Shown: piece after piece, positions 51,437-60,932 of the stretch | Layout of the letters: every line of letters begins with the position of its first letter | Position numbering within the stretch: the first letter of the stretch is position 1 | Assembly (NCBI RefSeq): GCF_000425045.1 | Contig: NZ_AULA01000006.1 | Coordinates: 1-64,000 of the forward strand | Direction: 5' to 3' | Length of the DNA: 64,000 nucleotides | Source: Acidaminococcus intestini DSM 21505 | GTDB taxonomy: Bacteria > Bacillota > Negativicutes > Acidaminococcales > Acidaminococcaceae | Program-made: the position numbers and the translations under genes | The notes under the pieces: generated by a model | Databases searched by the model: none | Told to the model about the DNA's origin: nothing | The model's input: the letters and a program-made list of their open reading frames with translations, nothing else

Positions 51437-52681
51437 TCAAAGTTCAGCTGCTTCTTTTCCCGCTACATAGCCGGAGGAAAAAGCCGCCTGCAGATTATAA
51501 CCGCCTGTAAAGCCATCTACATCCATGACTTCACCGGCAAAAAAGAGATTCGGGTAAAGCCTGGAAGCAAAGGTCGATGGTGAGATTTCCTTGATGCTTA
51601 CGCCGCCGCTTGTAACAATGGCTTCTTCAAGAGGGCGCGTCCCCGTAACCGGAAGGGGAAAACCCTTGAGGACATCAACGAGACGAAGGCGTTCCTTGCG
51701 TGTCAGCTGATTGACAGGCTGCTCAGGCACCAAACAGGCCTCTTCTATGACAAAGGGGATAAGGGCCTGGGGCAGCAAGTCGTGCATGCCCGCTTTGAGG
51801 CCTTTGCGGCTGTATTTCTGAAAATCCCGCTGAAGCCGCGCGTCAAGCTGCTCCCGGGTAAGCGCCGGCTTAAGGTCGATGGAAAGATTCAAAAAGCCTT
51901 GCGGATGGGCTTTGAAATAACGCGCCGCTTCCCGGGAAAGGGTAAGAATAATGGGTCCGCTGACTCCAAAATGAGTAAAGAGCATTTCGCCAAATTCCTT
52001 TCCTACCAGCTTTCCTTTATCCCAAAGGGAAGCCTCTACATTGCGCAGGGATAGGCCTTGGAGGGCCTTCATGTCCCCCAGGTCGCAATTCAAGGGAACC
52101 AAAGCAGGACTCGGCGCAATAATGGTGTGGCCAGCTTGCTGGGCAAGGTCATAGCCGTCCCCCGTTGATCCAGTTCGCGGATAGGAAGCCCCTCCTGCCG
52201 CAATGATAAAGGCATCAGCTTCATAATAGCGACCATCTGTATCATATACGGCACTGACCTTACCTTCTTGACACGCTAGCTGCGTGATTCGGCGGTGAAA
52301 GAAAATCTTTCCTCCAAGTCCATAAAGGATTCCTTCCAGAGTCCGAACTACATCGGAAGCTTTATCGCTTTGGGGAAAGACGCGGCCTCCCCGCTCCACT
52401 TTGGTTTTTAGTCCATGGCTTTCCAAAAGAGCAATCATATCTTCATTGGTAAAGCGATGAAAAGCACCGAAAAGGAATTTGCCATTACCCGGGATATGGG
52501 CAATCATCTCATCCATCGTGCAGTGATTGGTGATATTGCAGCGCCCTTTCCCCGTAATCATGAGCTTCCTGCCAGCCCGTTCCATTCGCTCCAGGATAGT
52601 TACGTCGGCTCCCCTCTGGGCTGCAGAGATTGCCGCCAAAAGTCCCGCCGCCCCGCCGCCAATGATAATGACCTTATTCAT
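51437..52681 (-). CDS. HI0933-family FAD flavoprotein (YhiN-like)
   Basis: A 414-residue NAD(P)/FAD-dependent protein of the HI0933/YhiN family. The FAD loop GGGAAGLLAAISAA is at residues 8-21, followed by the family motif GRKLMITGKGRCNITN near 37, FIIAAGGASYP near 157 and the C-terminal GEVMDVDGFTGGYNLQAAF near 380. No reaction has been assigned to the family with certainty. Its start overlaps the rluB stop by 8 bases. Confidence 0.9.
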   Translation of the reverse strand: MNKVIIIGGGAAGLLAAISAAQRGADVTILERMERAGRKLMITGKGRCNITNHCTMDEMIAHIPGNGKFLFGAFHRFTNEDMIALLESHGLKTKVERGGRVFPQSDKASDVVRTLEGILYGLGGKIFFHRRITQLACQEGKVSAVYDTDGRYYEADAFIIAAGGASYPRTGSTGDGYDLAQQAGHTIIAPSPALVPLNCDLGDMKALQGLSLRNVEASLWDKGKLVGKEFGEMLFTHFGVSGPIILTLSREAARYFKAHPQGFLNLSIDLKPALTREQLDARLQRDFQKYSRKGLKAGMHDLLPQALIPFVIEEACLVPEQPVNQLTRKERLRLVDVLKGFPLPVTGTRPLEEAIVTSGGVSIKEISPSTFASRLYPNLFFAGEVMDVDGFTGGYNLQAAFSSGYVAGKEAAEL

Positions 52682-53414
52682 GATGCATCACCAGCTTCTT
52701 CAAATGCACGACTTCATCATCTGTCAATTCGCGATAGGCTCCTTTTTTGACACCCTGTAAAGAAAGGAAAGCGACCTGAGTCCGTTTGAGTTTCCTCACA
52801 GGATAGCCAATGGCTTCGCACATGCGCCGAACCTGGCGATTGCGTCCTTCGTGAATGGTGACTTCAAAAATTGACTGATCACGACGGGAATCATAGCGTT
52901 TGACCTCCACGAGGGCAGGCGCTGTCATCCCATCACACAGACGGATACCCGTCCTCAGCTTGTCCAGCTTTTCTTCTTCAACGTGCCCGTCGACAACGAC
53001 TTCATAGGTCTTATTGATGTGATAACTGGGGTGGGTCATGCCTTGGGCCAAGGCGCCATCATTCGTCATAATGAGAAGGCCCTCCGTCATGAAATCCAAA
53101 CGGCCCACTGGATAGACGCGTTCCCGTTCCTTATCCATCAGCTCGGCGACCGTCCTGCGGCCCCGCGGGTCCTTCATGGTGGTCATGACGGCAGGCGGTT
53201 TATTGAGCAGGAAATAACGGTGTCTTTCCTTGCGCAAGGGACGCCCGTCAATGAGGATCCGATCCGTAGGAGAGACCTTTGTTCCAAGTTCTATCACGGG
53301 CTTGCCATTCACGGTGACCCGTCCTTGCAGGATGATCTTTTCACACTCCCGGCGGCTTGCAACGCCAGAGGCTGCCATCATTTTCTGCAGCCGTTCAACT
53401 TGTACTTCCGTCAT
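52674..53414 (-). CDS. rluB: RluB-type ribosomal pseudouridine synthase
   Basis: S4-domain pseudouridine synthase that modifies 23S rRNA (position 2605-type). The 246-residue protein has the S4 domain at residues 7-55 (ASRRECEKII), LLNKPP near 70 and the catalytic GRLDFMTEGLLIMTNDG near 101. Its ATG follows the scpB stop with no gap. The scpA-scpB-rluB order is common in Bacillota. Confidence 0.92.
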   Translation of the reverse strand: MTEVQVERLQKMMAASGVASRRECEKIILQGRVTVNGKPVIELGTKVSPTDRILIDGRPLRKERHRYFLLNKPPAVMTTMKDPRGRRTVAELMDKERERVYPVGRLDFMTEGLLIMTNDGALAQGMTHPSYHINKTYEVVVDGHVEEEKLDKLRTGIRLCDGMTAPALVEVKRYDSRRDQSIFEVTIHEGRNRQVRRMCEAIGYPVRKLKRTQVAFLSLQGVKKGAYRELTDDEVVHLKKLVMHHE

Positions 53415-54026
53415 TTATTCATGCCCCGTCTGGTCCAGACTGGGTACTCCTTCCTCATGTACAGATTCTTTATCTCTTCCTATGTCCGCCGCCTCTTCCC
53501 TTTTAAAGACCCCATCCAGAAGTTCTTCAGGCAGTTCCGGCAACGCAGAGAGGGATTCAAGGCCAAAGGTCACAAGAAACTTTTCTGTCGTGCCATATAA
53601 AATAGGCCGCCCCATGACTTCCTTGCGGCCAACTTCCATAATGAGTTCCATCTCCGTCAAGGTACTAACAACCCCATCAACCTTGACCCCACGAATGGCT
53701 TCAATCTCACTTTTGGTAACCGGCTGTTTATAAGCCACAATGGCGAGAGTTTCCATAGCTGCGTTCGAAATCTTCTGTTCCTGCTTTTCGTAAAGATCCC
53801 GGATCACACTAATGGCCTCTTTTTTAGTGACCGCCTGAACGCCCCCAGCGACTCGCCTTAGTGTAAGGCCCCGATCCTCCTCTTGATAGGACGTTGAAAG
53901 CAGACTCAAGAGATCATCGGCTTCATTCAGCGAAAGATGAAGCGCACTGGCTATCCTGTCAAGGGATAGGGGGTCACCAGCGGCGAAAAGCAAGGCTTCA
54001 AGCTGTCCCAGTTTCGATATCGCCAT
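53415..54026 (-). CDS. scpB: Segregation and condensation protein B
   Basis: Accessory subunit of the SMC condensin that compacts chromosomes. The 203-residue protein has the two winged-helix domains: EALLFAAGDPLSLDRIASAL near residue 9, and TLAIVAYKQPVTKSEIEAIRGV near 92. The ATG at 54026 has AAAGGAG 8 bases upstream and overlaps the end of scpA by 29 bases. Confidence 0.94.
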   Translation of the reverse strand: MAISKLGQLEALLFAAGDPLSLDRIASALHLSLNEADDLLSLLSTSYQEEDRGLTLRRVAGGVQAVTKKEAISVIRDLYEKQEQKISNAAMETLAIVAYKQPVTKSEIEAIRGVKVDGVVSTLTEMELIMEVGRKEVMGRPILYGTTEKFLVTFGLESLSALPELPEELLDGVFKREEAADIGRDKESVHEEGVPSLDQTGHE

Positions 54027-54747
54027 GAGCGGTCTCCTTTCGTTCTGTAATATAGATAGGGGAAAAGGCGCCATCCTGCTGAATGGAAATCTGCTTTAGG
54101 CGCAGCAGTTCTAAAAGGGCCAGAAAGGCAGCAATGGTTTCACTCCGATTATGTCTGGCATGGATAAAGTCGGTAAAAGCCAGTTTCTGTTTTTTACTTT
54201 TCTTTTTTCTCAGAAGGTGGAGAACTTCTTCCATTTTGTCCTGGACATGGAACTCCTGCCGCGGAATAACAGCCGGGCGCTCGTCTGGAGCAGGAATCAT
54301 CCTGATCAGGGTGCGAAGCAGATCGGCCATGGTGTAGGACTTGATCTTTCTTGTCCCTGTATCCAGCTTCATAGGTGCCCGAACAGCAAAAAGGCGGGAT
54401 TCCGTAAGGCATTCCCTAAGGAGTCCAGCCCTTTTCTTGAACTTTTGGTAGAGAACAAGCATTTCTACGAGCATGTCCCGCGGATCGTTCTCTTCATCCT
54501 CTTCCGCATCATCCTTTGGCAGGAGCATACGGGATTTAATTTGAAGCAGCATCGCTGCAATGAGTAGAAACTCACTTGCCATATCAAGGTCATAGACCTG
54601 CATCTCATTGATGTATGAGATATACTGCTGCGTAATTGATACGATGGGGATATCGTAGATATCGACTTTATCTTTTTCAATGAGATGGACAAGCAGGTCC
54701 AGCGGTCCTTCAAAATCAGGCAGTTTGACGGTCAAGGCTTCCGACAT
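53998..54747 (-). CDS. scpA: Segregation and condensation protein A
   Basis: Kleisin subunit that bridges the SMC heads. The 249-residue protein has the N-terminal signature FEGPLDLLVHLIEKDKVDIYDIP at about residues 11-33, FLLIAAMLLQIKSRMLLP near 59, and a C-terminal winged helix with AFLALLELLRLKQI near 213. The ATG at 54747 is chosen because the protein then begins a few residues before the kleisin domain and a GTGGGGGA stretch precedes it. Confidence 0.94.
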   Translation of the reverse strand: MSEALTVKLPDFEGPLDLLVHLIEKDKVDIYDIPIVSITQQYISYINEMQVYDLDMASEFLLIAAMLLQIKSRMLLPKDDAEEDEENDPRDMLVEMLVLYQKFKKRAGLLRECLTESRLFAVRAPMKLDTGTRKIKSYTMADLLRTLIRMIPAPDERPAVIPRQEFHVQDKMEEVLHLLRKKKSKKQKLAFTDFIHARHNRSETIAAFLALLELLRLKQISIQQDGAFSPIYITERKETAHGDIETGTA

Positions 54748-54796
54748 AAAACGCAATCCCCCACAAGCTGTCCCCCGTAACGCAAGGCCGCTTCCC

Positions 54797-55450
54797 TTAC
54801 GGCAGGAAAAAGGCAAAAGGCGTCAGCAGAAGATAGCTGACTTCACTGGCCAAACGAAGATAAAGCGTTGCAAGAGGACTGATGATGATTCCAATTATAC
54901 CTGTAAAACACAGGACAATCAAGATAAGGTTCGAATAAGGCCCAACAAGATTGGCATAGCGATATTGCGCACTGGGCGATAAGAAATAGCTCAGGACCTT
55001 GAATCCATCCAAAGGTGGGAGAGGCACCAAATTGAAGAAGGCAAACCAAACATTGTATAAGCTTAGCCACTGCAGGAAAAAATGGACGCTGTAAAACGTT
55101 CGGGAAGCAAAATAGCGCAGGAAAAATCCGTCCAGTGAAAGGGCCAGGAAACAGAGAAACAAATTGGCCAAGGGTCCAGCAAGGGCCACCTTCATCATGT
55201 CATGTCGGGGGTGCCGATAATATCTTGAGTCGACCATGACAGGTTTGGCCCAACCAAAACCGACAAGAAGCAGGACCAAGGTTCCGATGATATCCAAATG
55301 GGCCAAAGGATTCATCGTAAGGCGCCCCTGCGCACCTGGGGTTGGGTCACCCAAATGCGTGCTCATGGCACCATGGGCATATTCGTGAACCGTAAGGGCC
55401 ATAAGCAGGGCCGGGATGCGGTAGATAATGGTTGCATCAAGGGAAAGCAT
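54797..55450 (-). CDS. Site-2 protease-family (M50) membrane peptidase
   Basis: A 217-residue membrane metalloprotease of the YwhC/Rip-like M50B group. The zinc motif HEYAHG lies in the first hydrophobic segment near residue 22. NPLAHLD follows near 45, and the second-half NLVPLPPLDGF near 139 supplies the third ligand Asp. It has six membrane segments and no PDZ domain. Substrate unknown. The ATG at 55450 follows AAAGGAA. It is often next to scpA in Bacillota, as here. Confidence 0.88.
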   Translation of the reverse strand: MLSLDATIIYRIPALLMALTVHEYAHGAMSTHLGDPTPGAQGRLTMNPLAHLDIIGTLVLLLVGFGWAKPVMVDSRYYRHPRHDMMKVALAGPLANLFLCFLALSLDGFFLRYFASRTFYSVHFFLQWLSLYNVWFAFFNLVPLPPLDGFKVLSYFLSPSAQYRYANLVGPYSNLILIVLCFTGIIGIIISPLATLYLRLASEVSYLLLTPFAFFLP

Positions 55451-55510
55451 AATGGTATTCCTTTCTGAAACAACATAAGGAAGCATGACGCGGAACTGTC
55501 CGCTGCCCTT

Positions 55511-55550
55511 CAGATAAAAAGCAAGGGTGCCGAATAGACCAGCACCCTTG
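55511..55550 (-). terminator. Terminator of xerC-codY
   Basis: CAAGGGTGC (55522-55530) pairs with GCACCCTTG (55542-55550), with CTTTTTATC following on the minus strand. It begins 8 bases after the codY stop. Confidence 0.85.
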
Positions 55551-55557
55551 ATGCAGA

Positions 55558-56334
55558 TTATTTTCGATGTTCTTTTAGACCATCCCGCAGATATTCATTG
55601 AGGATACTGACATAAGTTCCTTTCATTCCCAGGGATTCGGTCTCGAGGACGCCCGCGCTTTCAAACTTACGCAGGGCATTGACGATGACGCTGCGCGTAA
55701 TACCGGCCTGGTCAGCAATCTTACTGGCTACCAGAAGGCCTTCATCCCCTGGCAGTGCCTTCAGGATTTCAGAGATGGCTTCCAGTTCGCTGTAGGACAG
55801 ATTTGAAAAAGCAATCTGAACCATAGCCTTTTTACGGGAGGCTTCCTCGATGTGTACAGCCTTGTCATGGAGCAGCTGCATGCCGATGACAGTAGCTGCA
55901 TATTCTGACAGGAGTAAATCGGAATCGATGAACTCCTTCTTGAACTTTCCAAGGATCAGTGTACCTAGACGGACCCCGTTTCCAAAGATAGGGACAACCG
56001 TTGTATATTTGCTTTCAAAAAGACATTTGGTATCATCACTGAAGGCACACATATTCTTGACAAGTCGATAGTTGGAAGAGGTCTCACGAATCTGTTCCAG
56101 CCACTTTACATAATTTTCAGGAAAACGGCCAACGTCAAGGACCTTTTTGATCATCAGTTCACATTCAAATCCATCAAGGATTGAATAGCCCAGCAGTTCA
56201 CCTTCACTGGAAACAATGTAGATATTGGCCTTGATGACGTCCTTGAGGACTTCGGCCATCTTTTTGTAGCTGATGACTTCCGTGTTCTGCAGAAGCTTGT
56301 TGATCATTCTTGTTTTTTCTAATAATGCCAGCAT
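55558..56334 (-). CDS. codY: Global transcriptional repressor CodY
   Basis: GTP- and branched-chain-amino-acid-sensing regulator of the switch to starvation. The 258-residue protein has the N-terminal GAF domain beginning LLEKTRMINKLLQ at residues 4-16. The C-terminal winged HTH is near 200 (ASKIADQAGITRSVIVNALRKFESAGVLE, split here as AGITRSVIVNAL plus RKFESAGVLE), as in Bacillus CodY. The ATG at 56334 has GGGAGGAG just upstream; the ATG at 56349 overlaps the xerC stop. Confidence 0.95.
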   Translation of the reverse strand: MLALLEKTRMINKLLQNTEVISYKKMAEVLKDVIKANIYIVSSEGELLGYSILDGFECELMIKKVLDVGRFPENYVKWLEQIRETSSNYRLVKNMCAFSDDTKCLFESKYTTVVPIFGNGVRLGTLILGKFKKEFIDSDLLLSEYAATVIGMQLLHDKAVHIEEASRKKAMVQIAFSNLSYSELEAISEILKALPGDEGLLVASKIADQAGITRSVIVNALRKFESAGVLETESLGMKGTYVSILNEYLRDGLKEHRK

Positions 56335-56348
56335 GCTGTCTCCTCCCA

Positions 56349-57257
56349 TTACGCTCTTGGATGATGTTTCTTATACACCGATGCAATTCGGTCCGCTGTG
56401 ACATGCGTGTAAATCTGCGTTGTTGATAAACTTGCGTGTCCAAGCAGTTCTTGAACGGAGCGCAAATCCGCTCCGTGATCGAGTAGATGTGTGGCAAAAG
56501 TATGCCGAATCGTATGAGGGCTGACGTGTTTTTGAATGGACGCCATTTCCACATAACGGTCAAGGATACGTCTCACACTGCGTGCTGTAAGAGGCGTACC
56601 TCGATGATTGACAAAGATGAAGTCATGAGAAGGGACTTCATACTTTTCCATGAGTACGCGCCGAGCTCCTGTCAAGTAAGCGTTCATGGCCCTAATACAG
56701 GGATGACCTAAGGGAACGATCCGTTCCTTATGGCCCTTTCCCAAAAGTAGGGCATAGCGATTGGATAGGTCCAAACGGGTCAACGTCAGTCCCACAAGCT
56801 CCGACACGCGGCAGCCTGTTGAGTAGAGAAACTCCAGCAGTGCCCGATCCCGCTGACCTAGCTCCGTAGAAAGATCAGGCAGCTCCAAGAGATGATTCAT
56901 CTCGAACTCCTCTAAAAAAACAGGCAGTTTTTTTTCGAGTTTTGGGGTCTTGACCTTGGTAAAGGGATTCTTGTCCGTAAGGCCTTCACGCATGAGATAT
57001 CGATAAAAGGACCGCAGGGAAGAAATGCGTCGGGCAATAGTTCGTCTCGCCTTTTCCTCCCGATGAAGCTGGGCGAGATAAGAACGGATATCAAGAAGGG
57101 ATACCTCAAGCCAAGTAGCTTTCCCCCGACCTGACAAAAACACGGAAAAAGCAATCAGGTCATCTTTGTAGTTCAGGATTGTATTGGGGGAATCATTGCG
57201 TTCTACACGCAAATAACGAAGAAAACGCTCAGCCATTGGGTCCAGTACATTATTCAT
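56349..57257 (-). CDS. xerC: Tyrosine recombinase XerC
   Basis: Resolves chromosome dimers at dif together with XerD. The 302-residue protein has a SAM-like N-terminal domain and catalytic residues in STGCRVSE (Arg, near 147), HTIRHTFATHLL (His-x-x-Arg, near 243), LLGH and the nucleophile in IYTHV (Tyr near 285). The ATG at 57257 follows GGGGGAGG. Its place between trmFO and codY matches codV of Bacillus and rules out a phage integrase. Confidence 0.93.
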   Translation of the reverse strand: MNNVLDPMAERFLRYLRVERNDSPNTILNYKDDLIAFSVFLSGRGKATWLEVSLLDIRSYLAQLHREEKARRTIARRISSLRSFYRYLMREGLTDKNPFTKVKTPKLEKKLPVFLEEFEMNHLLELPDLSTELGQRDRALLEFLYSTGCRVSELVGLTLTRLDLSNRYALLLGKGHKERIVPLGHPCIRAMNAYLTGARRVLMEKYEVPSHDFIFVNHRGTPLTARSVRRILDRYVEMASIQKHVSPHTIRHTFATHLLDHGADLRSVQELLGHASLSTTQIYTHVTADRIASVYKKHHPRA

Positions 57258-57307
57258 GGCAAGCACCTCCCCCATTCATGAAATTGTAGGTAAAATCCTA
57301 ATAATTC

Positions 57308-57336
57308 ATACTAGCACATATAAGTTAATTGTGCAA
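57308..57336 (-). promoter_or_regulatory. Promoter of xerC-codY
   Basis: On the minus strand TTGCAC (57336-57331), a 17-base spacer and TAGTAT (57313-57308), which is preceded by TGC (extended -10). The -35 overlaps the end of trmFO. Confidence 0.55.
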
Positions 57337-58653
57337 CAAATTTTTATAATTTTCCAAAATATCCAGTGCTCTCATCGCGATGGCGTGATTCTTCTCTTTT
57401 TTACCACGGATACGTGGACCGTCCCACGGGGCAATGAGTCCAAAATTAATATTCATGGGCTGGAAATGCTTGACTTCTGGATTGCTGATGTAATGAGACA
57501 GGGCACCAATGGCCGTTTCCCTGGGGAAAAGAAGCTTTGCCTTTCCAGAAAGGGTACGGGAAAGGTAGATGCCTGCAGCAAGGCCGGAGGCTGCCGATTC
57601 CACATACCCTTCCACACCTGTCATCTGACCGGCAAAATAAAGGTGAGGATGACTCCTCAGGCTGTAATCGGCATCGAGAAGAAGCGGTGAATTGAGGTAA
57701 GAATTTTTATGCATCACACCATAGCGGATAAATTCAGCCTCTTCAAGGCCGGGAATCATCCGGAAAACTCGTTTTTGCTCTGGCCAACGCAAATGCGTTT
57801 GAAAACCAACCATGTTAAAGAGGCTCCCTGCCCCATTATCCTGACGCAGCTGGACAACGGCATAGGGATCTTCCCCCGTTCGGGGATCGGGAAGCCCAAC
57901 CGGTTTCAAGGGACCAAATCGCATGGTATCCTCGCCGCGAACGGCCATTTCTTCAATCGGCATGCAGCCTTCAAAGACCATCCCATGTTCAAAGTCCTTT
58001 ACGTCGGCCACTTCGGCTGTGCGCAGAGCTTCCCAAAAACGCAGGTATTCCTCTTTGTTCAAAGGGCAGTTGTAATAGGCGGCCTCCCCTTTTCCATAAC
58101 GGGATGCCTTATAGGCAATCTCCTCGTTGATGGATTCCAAGGTCACAATAGGCGCGGCTGCGTCAAAGAAATGGAAATAGTCCTGGGAAACAAGATTCTG
58201 GATTGCGCCAGATAAGGGTTCACTCGTAAGGGGGCCTGTTGCTACAATGACGTAATCTTCTTCTGGAAAGGAAAGATCGATTGTTTCCTCTTCAATGACT
58301 GTCACGAGCGGATGATTCCTGATGGCTTCCGTAACTCCTTGGGCAAAACCCATACGGTCGACAGCCAATGCCCCGCCAGCGGGGACGCGGTGTGCGTCCG
58401 CCTGAGCCATGATGAGGGAGTCCAACCGCCGCATTTCCTCCTTTAAAAGGCCGACGGCATTTTCAATGTTATCGGCCCGTAGGGAATTGCTGCAGACAAG
58501 CTCACTGTAATATGCCGTATGGTGAGCAGGATCTGATTTTTTGGGACGCATTTCGTGCAGCTTGACAGGGATTTTCCGCGATACAAGCTGCCATGTGGCC
58601 TCACTGCCTGCAAGGCCCGCACCAATCACATGAACAGTCATAGTTTCTTTCAT
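57325..58653 (-). CDS. trmFO: Folate/FAD-dependent tRNA (uracil-54) methyltransferase
   Basis: Makes ribothymidine at tRNA position 54 using methylene-tetrahydrofolate. The 442-residue protein has the FAD loop GAGLAGSEA near residue 11, the family motif [16 protein letters not shown] near 47, GCMPIEEMA near 230 and a C-terminal [14 protein letters not shown] near 361. The ATG at 58653 overlaps the topA stop (ATGA) but sits against its ribosome-binding site; the Met at 58641 may be the real start. Confidence 0.93.
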   Translation of the reverse strand: MKETMTVHVIGAGLAGSEATWQLVSRKIPVKLHEMRPKKSDPAHHTAYYSELVCSNSLRADNIENAVGLLKEEMRRLDSLIMAQADAHRVPAGGALAVDRMGFAQGVTEAIRNHPLVTVIEEETIDLSFPEEDYVIVATGPLTSEPLSGAIQNLVSQDYFHFFDAAAPIVTLESINEEIAYKASRYGKGEAAYYNCPLNKEEYLRFWEALRTAEVADVKDFEHGMVFEGCMPIEEMAVRGEDTMRFGPLKPVGLPDPRTGEDPYAVVQLRQDNGAGSLFNMVGFQTHLRWPEQKRVFRMIPGLEEAEFIRYGVMHKNSYLNSPLLLDADYSLRSHPHLYFAGQMTGVEGYVESAASGLAAGIYLSRTLSGKAKLLFPRETAIGALSHYISNPEVKHFQPMNINFGLIAPWDGPRIRGKKEKNHAIAMRALDILENYKNLLHN

Positions 58654-60914
58654 TCCTTTCCAGTTTTTTTCACGGCGGTCTTTTTAGTGGAAGCGGTCTT
58701 CTTGGTAGACGCGGTCTTCATTACGGCAGTCTTTTTGGCCGTTGTTGTTTTTTTTGCAGTCGTTTTTTTCACTGTTTTTTCAGCGGTTCCTTCTGTTTTC
58801 GCAAGAGCGGCCTTGGCACTGACTTTCTTTAGTCCGCTCTTTTTGGCGCCGCTGTTTGGACACTCAGGATTGCTGCAGTGGTGCACGACCTTCCCGCCGC
58901 GCTGAACCGCTTCCAGCATGATATGACCGCAAAGGGGACATGTTTCGTTGATGGGCTTATCCCAGCTTGTAAAATGACATTCCGGATAATGGGAACAGCC
59001 ATAAAAAGTCCGTCCTGTCTTGGTTTTTCTTACAATCAGATCATGACCGCAGAGCGGGCAGGCGACGCCAATTTTTTCGTAATAAGGTTTCGTGTTGCGG
59101 CATTCCGGAAATCCAGGGCAGGCAAGGAACTTTCCATGACGCCCTGTTTTTACGACCATCATACGGCCGCACTTCTCACACTTTACATCACTTACAATGA
59201 CTTCCTGAGGTTTTACAGGAATTTCACGGTCGGCAATTTCCAGTTCCTTTTCAAAGGGCCCATAGAACTCCTTGAGGACAGTTTCCTTTTTAGTCTTGTG
59301 CTCACTGATGGCATCCAATTCATTTTCCATATGAGCAGAAAAGGGCACATCAATCAGATTGGGGAAATATTGGGTCAAAAGTTCAATGGTCGTCATGCCC
59401 AATTCCGTCGGCATGACTTTTTTTGCCTCCTTGGCTACATAACCGCGGGAAAGGATGGTCTGGATGATGGTGGCATAAGTACTTGGCCGTCCAATTCCCT
59501 TTTCTTCCAGTTCCTTGACTAAGGTAGCTTCCGTGAAATAGGCAGGCGGTTCCGTAAAATGCTGAATGGCATCATCGACGGAAATGAGGGTAAGGGGCGT
59601 CCCCTCCTTAAGGTGTGGAACCTTCTTTGTCTTTTCCCCGGCAAGTTCCTTTTTATCCATCAAAGTCAGGAAACCATCAAAATTAACAACAGATCCGGAA
59701 GCGCGCAGTTCGTAGGGCCCGCCGTTAATGATGAGGGTTGTGACCTCACTGACGCTGGGTGCCATTTGGCAGGATACGGTCCGTTCCCAAATCAGGCGGT
59801 AAAGCCGCAGCTGATCCCGTTCAAGATAGGGCGCAACCTCATCGGGGGTACGCATGACCGAGGTCGGACGGATGGCTTCATGGGCCTCCTGGGCATTCTT
59901 ACGGCTGCTGTATACGTTTGGCTTTTTCGGCAAGTAGGCATCGCCATAAACCTCGCCGATATAATTGCGAATTTCCGCAACGGCAACACTGGCCAGATGG
60001 ACAGAGTCCGTACGCATATAGGTAATGAGGCCGACAGGAGTCCTTTTTTCAAGGGCAATGCCTTCATAAAGCTGCTGGGCCAGCATCATGGTCTTTTTCG
60101 TTGTAAAATTAAGCCGCTTGACCGCTTCCTGCTGAAGGGAACTGGTCGTAAAAGGAGCTATGGGGCGGCGGATCCTGTCCTTTACTGCCGAAGAAGCAAC
60201 GGCATAGGACTGGTTCAGCAGTTCCTTGGTCACGGTCCGGGCTTCCTCTTCGTTATGGATGACAAGTTTTTTGCCCTCTTTTTTCGTCACCTCTGCCGTA
60301 AATTTATGACTTGGTTTATCTGCCGTAAGGGTTACGGAACTCGTCCAATATTCCTGCGGCTCAAAGGCATCAATTTCCTTTTGCCGGTCGCAGATGATCT
60401 TGACTGCTACAGACTGGACACGGCCTGCCGAAAGACCTTTGGCAATCTTGCGCCACAAAAGGGGCGACAGCTTATAGCCGACAATACGATCGAGGATGCG
60501 ACGCGTCTGCTGTGCGTCGACCTTATCCATATCAATGGCAGCAGGATGCTTGATAGCTTCTTTGACCGCATGAGGTGTGATTTCATGAAAGGAAATCCGG
60601 CAGTTGCTTTCTGGATCGACGCCCAATAAATAGCCCAGATGCCAAGCAATGGCTTCCCCTTCGCGGTCAGGGTCCGTTGCAAGATATATCTTGTCCGCTT
60701 TTTTGGCAAGGGTCTTCAGTTCTTTGATGAGGTCACCTTTTCCACGGATGTTGATGTACTTAGGCTCAAAATCATGATCCACGTCCACACCGAACTGGCT
60801 TTTGGGAAGATTACGCAAGTGACCCATGGAGGCCTTGACAGTATAGTTTTTTCCCAAGAAACGACCGATAGTTTTTGATTTTGTTGGTGATTCTACAATG
60901 ACAAGATTAGCCAT
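58650..60914 (-). CDS. topA: DNA topoisomerase I with zinc fingers and Lys-rich tail
   Basis: Type IA topoisomerase relaxing negative supercoils. The 754-residue protein has the toprim domain at its start ([28 protein letters not shown] near 80) and the catalytic Tyr in [13 protein letters not shown] near 297. Three Cys4 zinc ribbons lie between about 580 and 690. The last 55 residues are a run of KKTA/KKTT-type repeats like histone H1 tails, which should bind nucleic acid. Coupled to trmFO by ATGA. Confidence 0.95.
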   Translation of the reverse strand: MANLVIVESPTKSKTIGRFLGKNYTVKASMGHLRNLPKSQFGVDVDHDFEPKYINIRGKGDLIKELKTLAKKADKIYLATDPDREGEAIAWHLGYLLGVDPESNCRISFHEITPHAVKEAIKHPAAIDMDKVDAQQTRRILDRIVGYKLSPLLWRKIAKGLSAGRVQSVAVKIICDRQKEIDAFEPQEYWTSSVTLTADKPSHKFTAEVTKKEGKKLVIHNEEEARTVTKELLNQSYAVASSAVKDRIRRPIAPFTTSSLQQEAVKRLNFTTKKTMMLAQQLYEGIALEKRTPVGLITYMRTDSVHLASVAVAEIRNYIGEVYGDAYLPKKPNVYSSRKNAQEAHEAIRPTSVMRTPDEVAPYLERDQLRLYRLIWERTVSCQMAPSVSEVTTLIINGGPYELRASGSVVNFDGFLTLMDKKELAGEKTKKVPHLKEGTPLTLISVDDAIQHFTEPPAYFTEATLVKELEEKGIGRPSTYATIIQTILSRGYVAKEAKKVMPTELGMTTIELLTQYFPNLIDVPFSAHMENELDAISEHKTKKETVLKEFYGPFEKELEIADREIPVKPQEVIVSDVKCEKCGRMMVVKTGRHGKFLACPGFPECRNTKPYYEKIGVACPLCGHDLIVRKTKTGRTFYGCSHYPECHFTSWDKPINETCPLCGHIMLEAVQRGGKVVHHCSNPECPNSGAKKSGLKKVSAKAALAKTEGTAEKTVKKTTAKKTTTAKKTAVMKTASTKKTASTKKTAVKKTGKE

Positions 60915-60932
60915 AAAACATCTGACTCCTTT

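Noticed and set aside
56111-56125. CodY-box-like sequence (AATTTTCAGGAAAAC) inside codY
   Set aside because: It matches only 12 of 15 consensus positions and lies in coding sequence far from the promoter; probably chance.
56349-57257. Tyrosine recombinase as a phage or island integrase
   Set aside because: Conserved housekeeping context (trmFO-xerC-codY) and XerC length and motifs; no att-like repeats or phage genes nearby.
59559-60629. A 356-codon open frame on the plus strand opposite topA
   Set aside because: It is fully antisense to a well-conserved gene, its translation shows no known motif, and it has no good ribosome-binding site. Codon bias of topA explains it.
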